64,000 nucleotides of DNA, from positions 1,922,001-1,986,000 of the forward strand of contig CP136490.1 of the NCBI GenBank assembly GCA_032768795.1, read 5' to 3'. Positions 34,574-44,969 of this stretch are shown here, in pieces. The position numbers and the translations under genes are program-made. The notes below the pieces were generated by a model that ran no database searches, was not told the origin of the DNA, and saw only the letters and a program-made list of their open reading frames with translations. The DNA comes from Tremella fuciformis (lineage: Eukaryota; Basidiomycota; Tremellomycetes; Tremellales; Tremellaceae). How positions within the stretch are numbered: the stretch's first letter is position 1; every line of letters begins with the position of its first letter.

Positions 34574-34901
34574 ATACAGTACTATGTAAAAGTCAGGAGT
34601 CGGTGTTGCAGTGCTGTCTGTCCGCAAAGCTCTTTCGTCGAACCTGGTCCGGTTTCTCGTCAGACCGCGGGTCCGGATGCCAATAGAAGCGCTTGTACAT
34701 CGTCCTATGAGGCTACTCTCTGCCACGCCACCTCCATCATGCTCGCTGCTGCCCTCAAGAAAGTGATCCCCAACCTCGTTTTGAACGCGTGTTTTGGGGC
34801 CCCTTTACATCAGCACTCATCTGTTCATCGCCTGTGCGCTCTCAACACTTTGTTTATCTTGGGAGTCTTGACGACCACTCTTCCATTGGCCTCAGCAAGA
34901 C

Positions 34902-36692
34902 ATGTATCTAATTCACCGCAGCTGCGACTTTCCAGGATGCACACGGTTCATCCTTGGCGATGAAGGGACTTGCGACTTTTGTCTGGAAGTCAGATGTCAG
35001 CTCCACGAATTGTTGCCTTTTCATATGTGCTATTCGCACGAGGTCAGTGCACGTACTCTTGTTGATGGAGAGACTGATCAGGTAGTGGTCCGTGGTCCAG
35101 GGGGAGATGGACTGCGCCGATCGAAAGATGGTGGGCGGCCGATTTAGGGTGCGATCGTATTCCTGATCGAGCAGTGGGGGAACTTTCTGCGACCATTGAG
35201 AGCAGCCGTCATCGAGGCTCAAGCAGCGGATCTCCGCCCGGGTCATAGCTGCTCGGTGACGATTCCAGCTGAAATCGAAGACATGCTCAACTCCGGGTTG
35301 TTCAACCAATGTAACGGCCATCTTCCGGTGACCTTTGATGATGGTATCGAATGGCTAGTCCGCCTTCGGCAGATTACCAAGCGAGGGGCCACAGTGGAAC
35401 TCCAACGCCTGATTACTGCTAGCGAAGTTGCGACCATGCAGGTCTTACACGCCGCCGGTTTACCGGTTCCGCAAGCATGGGCCGTCGCAGAGGAACAAAT
35501 GATGGAATTCTCTCCCGGTCTGCACACGAACCCGGGTCGAACCAGAGGCTGACAAGACAGGCGTCAAGTACGATTATTTTTTCGTGCAACGCCTCCCAGG
35601 CGAGTCATGGAAGAAGCTCAACACCTCCAGTGGAGGGGGCAACCGGTCCCTTGACAGTCTCAAGACCTTCATCGAGGACTATGCCCGCTTCCAGATCAAC
35701 TTGACGAATCTCCGGTTCGAGGCTATCGGATCCCTCTTCAAGAATGAGTCGTCAGTGGTGGTCGGATGCCTCGTCAACCACTGCGGGTTCAATCGTCTTC
35801 AACCCCCTTACTTCTTAGGTCCTTTCAAGACCAATCGGGCGCGCTACCTGGCGCACATCGATCTTGTGCTGGAGCTGGTCGGGGCAGGCGTGCACCTTCG
35901 CAATGACCCCGTCCTCAGCTATCTGGCCCATTTGCATATGCGCGAAATCGTCTGCTCTCTTGGGGAGCTCGGGGTTGAAGACACAGATTTTTATCTCAAG
36001 CACGCGGATGACAAAGCCGACCAGTGCCTAGCTGTAGGAGATCGCATCACCGGTGTCATCGATTGGGAATGGTATGTCACAAGCTCTGCAGCGTGTCCAC
36101 TCACGGTCAGGGCTTATGTCACCACCAAGGCTGAAGCCTTCTCTTCTCTTCTCCCAAGTTTGGGTTCGGCAACGAAGCGCATGCTTCTGGAGACAACTCG
36201 GCGAGTCGCGAGGAAATCATGTTGGCCGAGGCATACGACAGGCTGGGCCGCCCCGACCTGGCCGAATGCGTGCGAAACGGCCGGATCTATAACCGTCTCA
36301 ATCGGTCCATCGGCTTCGAGCCCCTCATCTGGGAACTCAATGCTCTTACCCGAGCAGCCTACGGTGAAGAAACGACAGATATGGTCTTCGAGCGCGAGAG
36401 TGATTGGGTTGCGGCGGCCAAGGAGAAGTACAAGGAGAACGAGGTGGTTCAGCGACTGATACGGGAAGATGTTGGGGGCCCGGAGCGGCGAGCAGCTAGG
36501 TCCGCGGCTGGGATTGCGCGCCTGACGGCTTGGAGAGAACAGATCTATGGACCAGAGGAGCACACGGAGCAGGCGCGCCCAGTCTTGAGCCCCTCGGCAA
36601 CGGAGACCCCCAATGAGCTCGCCGTGTCTTTAAGGGCAATGATGGCTCCGGCTGACGTCCCATTACCTGAGTCGGTTGATAGTGACTTGTGA
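34902..36692 (+). pseudogene. AN1-like zinc finger-APH kinase, copy D, frameshifted in last exon
   Basis: Exons 34902-35042, 35175-35517, 35561-36071, 36111-36692 match copies C and E, with finger CDFPGC to FHMC and motifs FDDGIEWLVRLRQ, FYLKHADDKADQ and GVIDWEW. In exon 4 the unit CTTCT is present three times (36138-36152) where the family frame needs two, so +5 nt throws the tail out of frame and translation ends at 36459 with unrelated residues. Downstream of the slip the family sequence (LGRPDLAECVRNGRIYNRLN..) continues cleanly to 36692. The finger and kinase core remain encodable, so a truncated protein could still act. Intron 2 has a GTCTGC donor. Confidence 0.82.
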
Positions 36693-36733
36693 TATTTTTA
36701 TACACGCATTACCTGAAAACGTCTAGCGCTATA

Positions 36734-36776
36734 ACGTCGGTCACGTGGAAAAGGGCCACACCCAAATAATTGCCAC
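36734..36776 (+). repeat. Left terminal inverted repeat of the Fot1-like element
   Basis: 43 bp starting ACGTCGGTCACGTGGAAAAG and ending TTGCCAC; one mismatch to the right repeat (A for G at position 36). Confidence 0.92.
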
Positions 36777-36835
36777 CGAGCACCGAAGGTATCATCATGG
36801 TGTCAAGAACTGCTCTTGTGCATGCAGTTCTTGAG

Positions 36836-38500
36836 TTACATGCGTATGACTGTAGCTGGAGCACGAGACGGACCCCCTTGACCAGCCCCAACAGCGTTGG
36901 AAGCCTTAGCTCGCTTCTTTGCCGCCCTTTCTTCGTCCATCTTCGCCACTCTCTCATAAACCTCGGTCGTGGTGAGGGTGAAGGTTCCCAATGTAGAAAC
37001 GCTCACGATCTTGCGCTTGGCCTTGGGTCGGTCCAAGGCAGCGTGCAGCTCGGTATTCTCTCGCTCTGCAAGGGTGTAGCGGGCGTGCGCAACCTCGGAT
37101 GTCTCGACAAGCTTGTCGAAGTGATTTTTGACCGGTGTTGATAGATCCGAGCCATAAAGGCTCATAAAAGCTCGGTTCTCGCTTGAAAGTGAGCCCAATG
37201 GCTGGCTAAGCAGCAGATGAGACGGACGAGGTGCTCTTTGAGGTGTGCAGACGTCCTGCAAGAGCTTCTGAGGGTTGAACGGCTCAAGACCAGTATTTCG
37301 CCACCCAGACTTGATGTTCCGCTCGGTCAGGGCTTCTTGACGAGCCTCGGCGAGCAGTCCGGCCCAGACACTCTTCGATATTGTCGGGGAGTGCCAGCGC
37401 GAGTAGCGAGCGATCGCAGAGGCCATGGCGGCTTTCAGAGGCTTGAATACTCCAACATCCAGAGGCTGCGAGATGTTTGAGGTGTGCGAAGGTAAGATCA
37501 TGAGGTCGATGTCGTTGGCAAGACAGATCCCGATAAACGTGGCTCGCACATGGCTGCCATGACCGTCGACGATGAGCAGTCGACGCTGATTGGGTGTGTC
37601 GATTGCTGCATTCGGAAGGAAGATCAAGTCGAGCCATTTGAGGGCTGTCGCATCATTTGTCCAGCCTGACTCGCTTGCAGACCAAGCCCAAGCGCTGATA
37701 TCGACCCTTGGGTTCTCTGGCATCCACCCCGAGCTCACGCCTGCCTTGCCCTTGAAGATGACAAGTGGCGGTAAGGCCTTGCCTGCGGCCGAGACGCATT
37801 CGATGGTGGTTACCCACTCTCTCGAGCCCTGCTCCTTCTGCCAGGCCTTGTTGCCGGTCTTGGGCAATAACGAGACGGTATCGGCCTTGTCCATGACCGC
37901 AAGGACCTGTCGAGAGGCCGTGAGACCAAGCCCGTAGCCAGTTTCGTCCATGTTGTAGATATTTTGCGGTTCGTAGTTGTTCAACTCTCGCAGCTCGCGG
38001 ACCTCATTGAACCAGGCTGTCATGTTCTCCACATTGGCCCCATTGAAGCGGGCAGCATCGATCCTTCGCGTGGTGGTCGTGCGGACCTCTGGGTGTCGAG
38101 ATTTGAAGCGTTGGATCCAGTTGATGCCAAGGGGCTCGATAGAATCCGGTCGGCAAGTCGGGTCAAGGAGCAGCCTGGTCTGTCGGAGCTGACTGGCAAT
38201 GGTTTTGGCCTCTTTTGGTGTGATAGGATGGCCCAAATTGGTCATACGTCGCATGTGATCGACCAGGGCTGTCTCCTCACGCGGTGTGAGGGCTTGAAGG
38301 GGCTCTGCAGCGGTGTTGTGGTCGGAAACGCCAGCCGAGACGCGTTTGGATAGGGTCTGGTGGTTGATGCCAAATTCTGCAGCAATGACGCGCATTGAGG
38401 GAGGATTGTCGGGCTCTGCAAGTAGCCTAGACCAGTAAGCATCGACTGCAGCCTGGATGGTAGCTTTGGAAGCCCGCATGCTTGAGATAGAGCGATCCAT
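36836..38500 (-). CDS. Fot1/pogo DDE transposase
   Basis: 554 residues, no stops. N-terminal helix-turn-helix of Psq type (IQAAVDAYWSR .. EFGINHQTLSKRV), a CENP-B/Tc5-like DNA-binding domain (about 70-145), then the DDE core: NMDETG (D185), LLIVDGHGSH (D312) and SQPLDVGVFKPLK (D348), a DD35D spacing typical of the Fot1 group. A basic C-terminus ends TVIRM. The start may be this ATG or the Met eight residues on (MRASKATIQ). Intact enough to be active. Confidence 0.94.
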   Translation of the reverse strand: MDRSISSMRASKATIQAAVDAYWSRLLAEPDNPPSMRVIAAEFGINHQTLSKRVSAGVSDHNTAAEPLQALTPREETALVDHMRRMTNLGHPITPKEAKTIASQLRQTRLLLDPTCRPDSIEPLGINWIQRFKSRHPEVRTTTTRRIDAARFNGANVENMTAWFNEVRELRELNNYEPQNIYNMDETGYGLGLTASRQVLAVMDKADTVSLLPKTGNKAWQKEQGSREWVTTIECVSAAGKALPPLVIFKGKAGVSSGWMPENPRVDISAWAWSASESGWTNDATALKWLDLIFLPNAAIDTPNQRRLLIVDGHGSHVRATFIGICLANDIDLMILPSHTSNISQPLDVGVFKPLKAAMASAIARYSRWHSPTISKSVWAGLLAEARQEALTERNIKSGWRNTGLEPFNPQKLLQDVCTPQRAPRPSHLLLSQPLGSLSSENRAFMSLYGSDLSTPVKNHFDKLVETSEVAHARYTLAERENTELHAALDRPKAKRKIVSVSTLGTFTLTTTEVYERVAKMDEERAAKKRAKASNAVGAGQGGPSRAPATVIRM

Positions 38501-38555
38501 AGAAAGAGTAATGTCAACAACGCGTCATGTCAGAGATGAATGACGACGCGTCCAC

Positions 38556-38598
38556 GTGGCAACTATTTGGGTGTGGCCCTTTTCCACGTGACCGACGT
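38556..38598 (-). repeat. Right terminal inverted repeat of the Fot1-like element
   Basis: Inverted counterpart of 36734-36776, ending GTGACCGACGT before TA. Confidence 0.92.
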
Positions 38599-38881
38599 TA
38601 TCCTCCACAATCTCAAGGGAGATTTGAAATGTCGCCAGAGAGGTCTCCATGCGTACACCAGTGGAGAGAGAGCAACGACGATTTGCGATCAGACCCACGC
38701 AACTTGGAATGCCCACATGTGGAGTGGCACAAGATGCAAGGAGATACCTGGTCGAGAATCCATCCGATAGTAGGCGCAATGTGTACTGCAGAAGGCCAAA
38801 ATATCAATCGCCCCTACTGGGAGGGTGCCGCCGTGATATCAAGCTTGAGCTCACTCACACATCAACGGCGATCCAGAAACA

Positions 38882-39371
38882 TCAACTGTCCCAATACCTC
38901 GCAATTTCGCCGCGGCGATCCGGCCACGGAGATGAACACTTTGTGTCCATGAAGCGAAGGATGATTTGCGCATGGGCTGCTCCGAGGCAGCGTGCCTGAG
39001 CATGACTGTCCCGAACGCCAATAGTTTCTTCCCATGTCTTGGCGTCTTCTGCCACAAGGTCTATACTGAGCCTTAGATCGTTCAGAGAACTGCTTGGTGC
39101 GTCGGAAAGTACTGAGCCTCCCGCAAATACCGCTCTAGTCCACTGTGGTGCTGAGGCTCTTTTCCACTCTTCGTTTCTTCGGATAGAATCGGTAAGGTTG
39201 CGGTTCTCGGTACGCATCTTGACCAGGTCCGCCGCGTATTCAGACCACTGTTCCAAATCCAGAACAGTGCTTGAAGCATTGATTATGCTGCGCGCCCACT
39301 CTTTGGCGGTCAAGGGTGGAATGCCTCCATTTTGTGCGCGGGCGCATACGCGGATGTCTCCCAGAAGGTAC
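38882..39371 (-). pseudogene. Family X member 2, 3' part, separated by copia insertion
   Basis: Continues the frame broken at 44970: after one copy of the GGTAC target duplication it reads LLGDIRVCARAQNGG, LTAKEWARSIINASS and ends GEIARYWDS at 38882. The reading frame is unbroken apart from the insertion. The matching piece of the paralogue at 24 kb is ELFDEIRLSSHAMND. Function unknown. Confidence 0.75.
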
Positions 39372-39535
39372 TGTTACACAATGATGAGAGCTATGCATTC
39401 GTCCATCTCTGCAGTTCTCTACTTATGAGCTGTCGCTCTGCTCAAGCCATCTACATAAGGTTACTCATTTGGCCGCAAGAGGCAATTCTGACCCTATGAG
39501 GCGTCCTCGGGGTCCTCGGGGCCTATTGTTCAACA
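39372..39535 (-). repeat. 3' LTR (minus sense) of the copia element
   Basis: 164 bp; TGTTACACAATG at the left end, TTGTTCAACA at the right. Same sequence as 44806-44969. The pol stop codon (TGT TGA) is formed by its first bases. Confidence 0.93.
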
Positions 39536-42500
39536 CTCCCCCTCGAAGTCTGCAGGCTGCAGGTGGCCGCAACAGGTCTGGCGGTTGTGCCAAGGACCTA
39601 CCGGGCATCCCCAAGCCTGTTGATCTTCGCTCCAGGACGATAGAGGCCCGAGACCGCGCGTCGCGAGCGTCGCACGGTCCAGACCAACACTTCCTTCAGG
39701 CTGATGGGAAGGCGTCCGGCCGTTCTCCATCAATACCGACCCAAAATCGATGATCTTGGTGTCTGCCGGTAGCCCTGATCCTCTTTGGGATCCTCTGGCT
39801 CCCCCTGCATGCATACCGTCTCTCACTCCCCGTGCGCATGCAGCGAAGCGTTGCTGATGTGCGAGCTGATGGGTTTGACTAGCGGCATTTCGGCGTTTTG
39901 GCTTGACCACGTGGTGTGGCAGACGATTCGGAGCGCGACTGACTTTGTCATTCAACGTCTTCTCGCTACCGCCGACGTCTTCTAGATCGCTGATTGTGAC
40001 TGCTAGGTGGACGAGAGCGCGCTCCCCGCCGGCGGGCGGACGGCCCAGGCCCAGAGCTTCAAAATGGCGGGCGTGCGCGGCAGCCGGAAGCGACTTGGTG
40101 AGGATGTCTGCCTTCTGGTCCGCAGAGCTGACGTACCGCAGGCTGACTTTGCCTGTGTCGACAAGTTCCCGGATCAAATGATGTTTTATGTCGATATGTT
40201 TGGTCCGGGAGTGAGTTGTGGGCTGCCCTGCGAGTCTGATGGACCCCTGGTTGTCGCAGGAGAGCGGCGTTGGCGATCTCTGCTCGAGTCCTAGCTCACA
40301 GAGCAGATTCCTGAGCCAAACCGCCTCCTTCGCGGCCTCGGCTACAGCGATGTATTCGGCCTCAACCGTCGATGTCGAGACCGTGGCTTGTCTGCGGGAC
40401 GACCAGGTGATCGGCGAACCCCTGAACTCCATCAACCAGCCTGTGGTTGACCGCCGAGTGTCCTTGCAACCTGCCCAGTCCAAATCTACCCAACCCTGCA
40501 GCTCGCCGTCGCTGCCGCCCAGCCTGAGCCCGACAGTCCGTGTGTGGGCTAGGTAGGTCAGGACGCCTTGTGCGAGGTCCCAATGCTGACGGGTAGGTGC
40601 TGCGAGCGCCCTGGAGAGGTACGAGGCTGCGAACATGATGTCCGGGCGCGTGCAGCCCGCTAGCCATAAGAGACACCCTACGAGTTCTTGATAGGGCGTT
40701 AAGGCTGTCGACACGTCCTCTGCATCGATCTTCGCGTCCTGCGGCAACGGTGTCGATCTAGTGCGTTGCCGAGCGTGCTCTGGGAACCTCTCTAGCACCC
40801 TGTCGACATATGCGGGCTGACTCAGCCAGATCGTCCGCCTAGTCTTGTCCTGCGATACCTTCATCCCGAGCACGGTTCCAACGTCGCCTATGACAGTGAT
40901 CGTCCACTCAGCCTTGAGAGCGGTCCACAGGGCGTCTATCTCCCCCTGCGACAATGCGGCAATTACGATATCGTCGACATAGACCAAAACGAGCACGACT
41001 CGGCCTTGTCGGTCCTGCCGCACATACAGTCCCCAGTCACCGTTCGTCCTCAGGAAGCCTTGTCGACGTAAGACCCGTCCTAGCTCTTCCCACCAGTTCC
41101 TTGCTGACTGCTTTAGACCGTACAGGCTTTTCAAGAGCAGCAGAGCGTTGCAGCCTGACTTCCGCCGCATCCCGTCCGGGTAACGGATGTAGACTTCGGT
41201 GTCGATAGGGCTGTTCAAGTATGCGCCTTCGACGTCGGCCTGCGCGACGATCATGCGGTCGGCGGCGGCAACTGCCAGCAACAGTCTCAGAGACCCGAGG
41301 CGCCCTACCGGCGCGAACGTCTCTTCAAAATCGACACCGGGCACCTGCAAGAAACCCTGCGCAACAAGCCGAGCCTTGTGTTTGATGACATTGCCGTCCG
41401 CATCGGTTTTGACCTTGAATACCCAACGCGAACCGACTGCCTTGCGATCTGCAGGAAGTTTGACCTCTCGCCATGTCCCCTTACTCTCAATGTTCGAGAT
41501 CTCTTTCTCCATGGCGGCAATCCATTCTGCTCTGTCATCGCTAGCCATCGCCTCGGCCAGGTTCCTGGGATCCACAGGCATTACGGGGCCGTCGGCGGCA
41601 TTGGCGGATAGGAAGGCGAAAGGGCTGTGCAGCCGCTCTGCGATAGCACCGAACTTTATGGGCGCTTTCCTCTTGCGGACGGGCCGACTGGCGGTGCTGG
41701 TGTCCACAGGTGGTGGCGGTGGCGTCACTGCGACGGGTACATACGTCCAGCGCTCGGCAACGGGAATTCTGGATCGATTGGTGGCTACTGGAAGGCGCGA
41801 CGGACGAGGAAACCGAGGCTGCTCGGGCGTGTTGGGAGTGACCGGTGCGGGATCGTTGATTGTGAGCTCTTCCTCTGAGATCTCAACCCCGGCGACATTT
41901 TTCTGGGCTTGCCCGGAGTCCTGCTTATCCTCAGATACCTCCAGATTGTCTCTATCATCATCCTGGCTTGAATGACTGGCGATCTTGCCTCCCATCGATC
42001 CAACCGGTATGAGCTGTGCTTGGTCGCTTTGGGTCACGTGACCGGAATCGGCCTCATCGTCCTTCGACATCTCGAGCACTTTGACGTCTCTTCGATGGGC
42101 AATCTCACCCGTGCCGTCGAGCTGCACGATCCAGCCGCTCTGAGTCTCACTCTGACCGAGTATCCGACACGCCTCGCCGCGCTCTGTCGTGAATGACGCT
42201 TTACGGCGGATCTGAGACGGGATCTGCGCATGACACCTTTGCCCGAATCGCAGGACGGATTCCAGGCCTCTCTCGCGTCCTGTGAGTGCGCTCCAGGCCG
42301 ATAGGCCCGTCCGAGCTGACACAGACAGCTTCATAAGGATCACTGCGGCATAACGGGCTGCGAAAGACCAATAGGCGTGTGGTAGACGGCTGTCGGCCAA
42401 CATCGCGGCTGTCATGTCTTTGATGGTGCGTATCATTCGTTCAGCCGCCCCATTGAGCTCGGGCGTGTACCTAGGCGTCATGTAATGCTGTATCCCGGCT

Positions 42501-43348
42501 GACCGATAGAACGCGCGGGCTTCCAGGCTGTTGAACTCGCCTCCGCCGTCGCTGCGGATGACTCGGACACGATCTCCGAGTTGCCGCTCGACTTTGACTA
42601 GGAATTGCCGCAGAGCGTCAAACGCCTCTGACTTGCGACCTATCGGAACCACGCCGATGATCTTGCTCGAGCGCTCGATAGCTACGAGCATGTTCTCACA
42701 CCCGTCGACAGACGTCTCAAATGGCCCGGTAATGTCGACATCAACGCCGACACCATTGCCGCCGCCTCTGAGCAGCGGAGCGTCACCAGCCTTCGGCGGC
42801 CTAGTAATTTTGGTGCGAGCGCATACCTCGCATGCAGCGGTAACGAACGGATCGTCCTTATAGGCGCGCCAGGGCTCGGTGAGTAGGTCTTTCCTACCCA
42901 GCTCTTTGAGCCGCTCGACGCCTATATGACCTAGACGCTGATGTTCAGCTTCTAGCGGCGAGCGCGTGTCGACGGCAGTTGTGAGCAGAATCGTCGGTCG
43001 TGTTGTCCCGAGCCGAACGGTCCAAAGCGATCCTCTCTTCCGTAGAGCTAGCCTTTCCTGCCGTCGCTCGAGCGTCCCGCCGTCGCCCTTGAGATCGGCC
43101 CGCCAGCCCCATCGCAGCAGCCTCGATAAGGAGCAGAGGCTGACTCGAGCTGTCGGGACGTGGTAGACGTCTCGAAGCGTGAGACGCTGCCCGGACAACA
43201 GGACAAGATCTATTTCGCCTACCTCGACGGCCTGCATCGTGGCTGTGTCGTTTGCTAGCCCAAAGACTCGAGGCTTGTCAAGACGACGAACACGCTTTAG
43301 GATCGACCTGTGCGGTGTCAAGTGGTCGGTAGCTCCGCTATCAAGGAC
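39530..43348 (-). CDS. Copia Pol: protease, integrase, reverse transcriptase, RNase H
   Basis: Begins in frame directly after the gag UGA with VLDSGATDHLTPHRS (protease active site DSGA). A GAG-pre-integrase HRLGHIGVERL-like segment, then integrase with VDVDITGPF and RSDGGGEF and the NGAAERM Glu (about 205-310 residues in), reverse transcriptase with HKARLVAQG and YVDD (about 785), and RNase H with the CDNQGSIRLA and [14 protein letters not shown] signatures. No other stop interrupts about 1270 codons. The final residues (FEGEC) run into the LTR. Confidence 0.94.
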   Translation of the reverse strand, partial: VLDSGATDHLTPHRSILKRVRRLDKPRVFGLANDTATMQAVEVGEIDLVLLSGQRLTLRDVYHVPTARVSLCSLSRLLRWGWRADLKGDGGTLERRQERLALRKRGSLWTVRLGTTRPTILLTTAVDTRSPLEAEHQRLGHIGVERLKELGRKDLLTEPWRAYKDDPFVTAACEVCARTKITRPPKAGDAPLLRGGGNGVGVDVDITGPFETSVDGCENMLVAIERSSKIIGVVPIGRKSEAFDALRQFLVKVERQLGDRVRVIRSDGGGEFNSLEARAFYRSAGIQHYMTPRYTPELNGAAERMIRTIKDMTAAMLADSRLPHAYWSFAARYAAVILMKLSVSARTGLSAWSALTGRERGLESVLRFGQRCHAQIPSQIRRKASFTTERGEACRILGQSETQSGWIVQLDGTGEIAHRRDVKVLEMSKDDEADSGHVTQSDQAQLIPVGSMGGKIASHSSQDDDRDNLEVSEDKQDSGQAQKNVAGVEISEEELTINDPAPVTPNTPEQPRFPRPSRLPVATNRSRIPVAERWTYVPVAVTPPPPPVDTSTASRPVRKRKAPIKFGAIAERLHSPFAFLSANAADGPVMPVDPRNLAEAMASDDRAEWIAAMEKEISNIESKGTWREVKLPADRKAVGSRWVFKVKTDADGNVIKHKARLVAQGFLQVPGVDFEETFAPVGRLGSLRLLLAVAAADRMIVAQADVEGAYLNSPIDTEVYIRYPDGMRRKSGCNALLLLKSLYGLKQSARNWWEELGRVLRRQGFLRTNGDWGLYVRQDRQGRVVLVLVYVDDIVIAALSQGEIDALWTALKAEWTITVIGDVGTVLGMKVSQDKTRRTIWLSQPAYVDRVLERFPEHARQRTRSTPLPQDAKIDAEDVSTALTPYQELVGCLLWLAGCTRPDIMFAASYLSRALAAPTRQHWDLAQGVLTYLAHTRTVGLRLGGSDGELQGWVDLDWAGCKDTRRSTTGWLMEFRGSPITWSSRRQATVSTSTVEAEYIAVAEAAKEAVWLRNLLCELGLEQRSPTPLSCDNQGSIRLAGQPTTHSRTKHIDIKHHLIRELVDTGKVSLRYVSSADQKADILTKSLPAAAHARHFEALGLGRPPAGGERALVHLAVTISDLEDVGGSEKTLNDKVSRAPNRLPHHVVKPKRRNAASQTHQLAHQQRFAACARGVRDGMHAGGARGSQRGSGLPADTKIIDFGSVLMENGRTPSHQPEGSVGLDRATLATRGLGPLSSWSEDQQAWGCPVGPWHNRQTCCGHLQPADFEGEC

Positions 43349-44551
43349 TCAGACGGGCTCGACGGCCTCTGACTCGACCTGCAGAGTGTCTGCGGTGAAC
43401 AGAGCGTCATTACTAGCCTCTTCAGACCCGTTCTCGAACCACGGGTCATCGAGCTGGTCGGGAAAGACGATGCGATCGTCGCTGTCGTCATCGAGCTCGG
43501 CCCATTCGGTGGCGGCAACAGTCAAACCGGCCCACGGATCCATGTCAACTTCCAGGGCTGCAGCGAGCAGTCCCGAGTCGGCCTTAGGAGGAATCGTGAT
43601 CCTCTTGTCGGCTGCGGCGACGACGTCCTGACGATCTTGAACGCCCTTGCGTTCACCTCGGCCGCCTCTCTGCCGAGCAGAGCGTCCGCCGCGGCCCTGC
43701 AGGCCGCCGCGCTGCAGTTCTGCAGCCTTCTTGCGGCAATCACGCTCCCAATGACCTTTCTTGCCGCAATGTCGACACTCGTCATTGGCCTTGTCTCTCT
43801 CGAACCGGGGGCGGCGCTTGACAGCCATCGCGAGCGGTTTGCCGCCTCCATTACCTTGCCGTTGAGGCGGCCTAGCCCGTCGTCGCGCGATCTCGGTTGT
43901 GTATTTCGAGAGCACGACGGCCCAGGACTGCTTGTCCTTGGCGATGGGGGCCAATTCAGCCCTCACGATGTTGAAGGCGGGGTCCAGGATTGTGGCGAGG
44001 AACCTCTGAGCGCGCTCGGTGTCACTCAGGACGATCCCGACGCGCTTGCCGTCCGAAATCGCCTTGGAGAACGTCTCGACATGAGCGCTCATTTCGTCCG
44101 CGGAGGCGTCGCCTCTGAGATCGAGCGTCCACAGGCGGGCGTGCACGATCCTCTGATTCTCCAAGAGGTCGGCCTCGTGCATTTTGTCGCAATACAGCCA
44201 CATATCGGCTGCAGCGAGCAGGTCTTCAATGTCGAGCCGAACGGCCTCCGAAACCGTCCCCTTCAACATCGCCTGCGCCCTGCTCTCTCGGGCTTGCCAC
44301 CTCTCCCAGTCCTTCTTATCCTCGCTTGTCATGGCCCCACCGATATCCGAGCCTGTCGGCATGACGGAACCAGCTCGGGTGCGGCGCTCGGTGGCTGCGA
44401 CGCGCCCTGGCTCGAGATCGAGGCCCAAGGCTGCATTCCAGCAGTCTCCAAGCTGCAGGGCGACTTCTACGGCCGCCCGCCATGGCGCATATGACGAGGG
44501 ATCATGCGAGAGCTTTGGGATCGCGTCAATGTTGACTCTGGTGGCGGACAT
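43349..44551 (-). CDS. Copia Gag
   Basis: About 400 residues starting MSATRVNIDAIPKLS, with the copia Gag layout (YAPWRAAVEVALQ, LWTLDLRG) and a CCHC knuckle CRHCGKKGHWERDC followed by a basic Arg/Gly stretch. It ends EAVEPV-UGA; the next codon starts the protease in the same frame. The codon at this place in copia polyproteins is often Trp (W-x-LDSGA), so UGA probably arose from UGG. Confidence 0.9.
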   Translation of the reverse strand: MSATRVNIDAIPKLSHDPSSYAPWRAAVEVALQLGDCWNAALGLDLEPGRVAATERRTRAGSVMPTGSDIGGAMTSEDKKDWERWQARESRAQAMLKGTVSEAVRLDIEDLLAAADMWLYCDKMHEADLLENQRIVHARLWTLDLRGDASADEMSAHVETFSKAISDGKRVGIVLSDTERAQRFLATILDPAFNIVRAELAPIAKDKQSWAVVLSKYTTEIARRRARPPQRQGNGGGKPLAMAVKRRPRFERDKANDECRHCGKKGHWERDCRKKAAELQRGGLQGRGGRSARQRGGRGERKGVQDRQDVVAAADKRITIPPKADSGLLAAALEVDMDPWAGLTVAATEWAELDDDSDDRIVFPDQLDDPWFENGSEEASNDALFTADTLQVESEAVEPV

Positions 44552-44805
44552 GACGATAAAGGTATGTAGAGGATGGTCTGTGCACACGCGGGGGTGCTGA
44601 TTTTGATAGATATGACGGCAGAGAGGTGTTCTCGTTCTTCCTCTAGCCTTCTCTGACAGCTAGGAACTTCCTCGAGCGTCCGCGACGGTAAACGGCGACG
44701 GCTCGGCTTGTGGCGTTGTCTAGAGCGTCTGCGGCGGCGGCGACGGCTCGATAGACAGCCCGTATGCTCTCTGTAGTCTCGGGCTGAGACTTGGGACTTT
44801 TAATC

Positions 44806-44969
44806 TGTTACACAATGATGAGAGCTATGCATTCGTCCATCTCTGCAGTTCTCTACTTATGAGCTGTCGCTCTGCTCAAGCCATCTACATAAGGTTACTC
44901 ATTTGGCCGCAAGAGGCAATTCTGACCCTATGAGGCGTCCTCGGGGTCCTCGGGGCCTATTGTTCAACA
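44806..44969 (-). repeat. 5' LTR (minus sense) of the copia element
   Basis: 164 bp. Just inside it, the minus strand reads GATTAAAAGTCCCAAGTCTC, the position of the primer-binding site; the same string follows the LTR at 53036. It lacks a 5' TGG, so the primer tRNA is not obvious. Confidence 0.92.

Larger units (their letters stand above)
36734..38598 (-). mobile_element. Complete Fot1/pogo-type DNA transposon, 1865 bp
   Basis: Bounded by TA on both sides (36732-36733 and 38599-38600), the target site of Tc1/mariner-class elements. Terminal inverted repeats of 43 bp begin ACGTCGGTCACGTGG and differ at one position. One uninterrupted transposase gene fills the interior. It sits 41 bp after the natural stop of kinase copy D. 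Confidence 0.95.
39372..44969 (-). mobile_element. Full-length Ty1/copia retrotransposon, 5598 bp
   Basis: Two LTRs of 164 bp that I read as identical, flanked by the 5-bp duplication GGTAC on each side. Gag and pol read on the minus strand in one frame, interrupted by a single UGA. A purine tract TTCGAGGGGGAG precedes the 3' LTR (minus sense). The element lies inside an unrelated gene whose frame resumes on the far side. Confidence 0.96.

Noticed and set aside
43637..44494. 285-codon plus-strand frame opposite copia gag
   Set aside because: Shadow of the minus-strand gag, which has clear family motifs.
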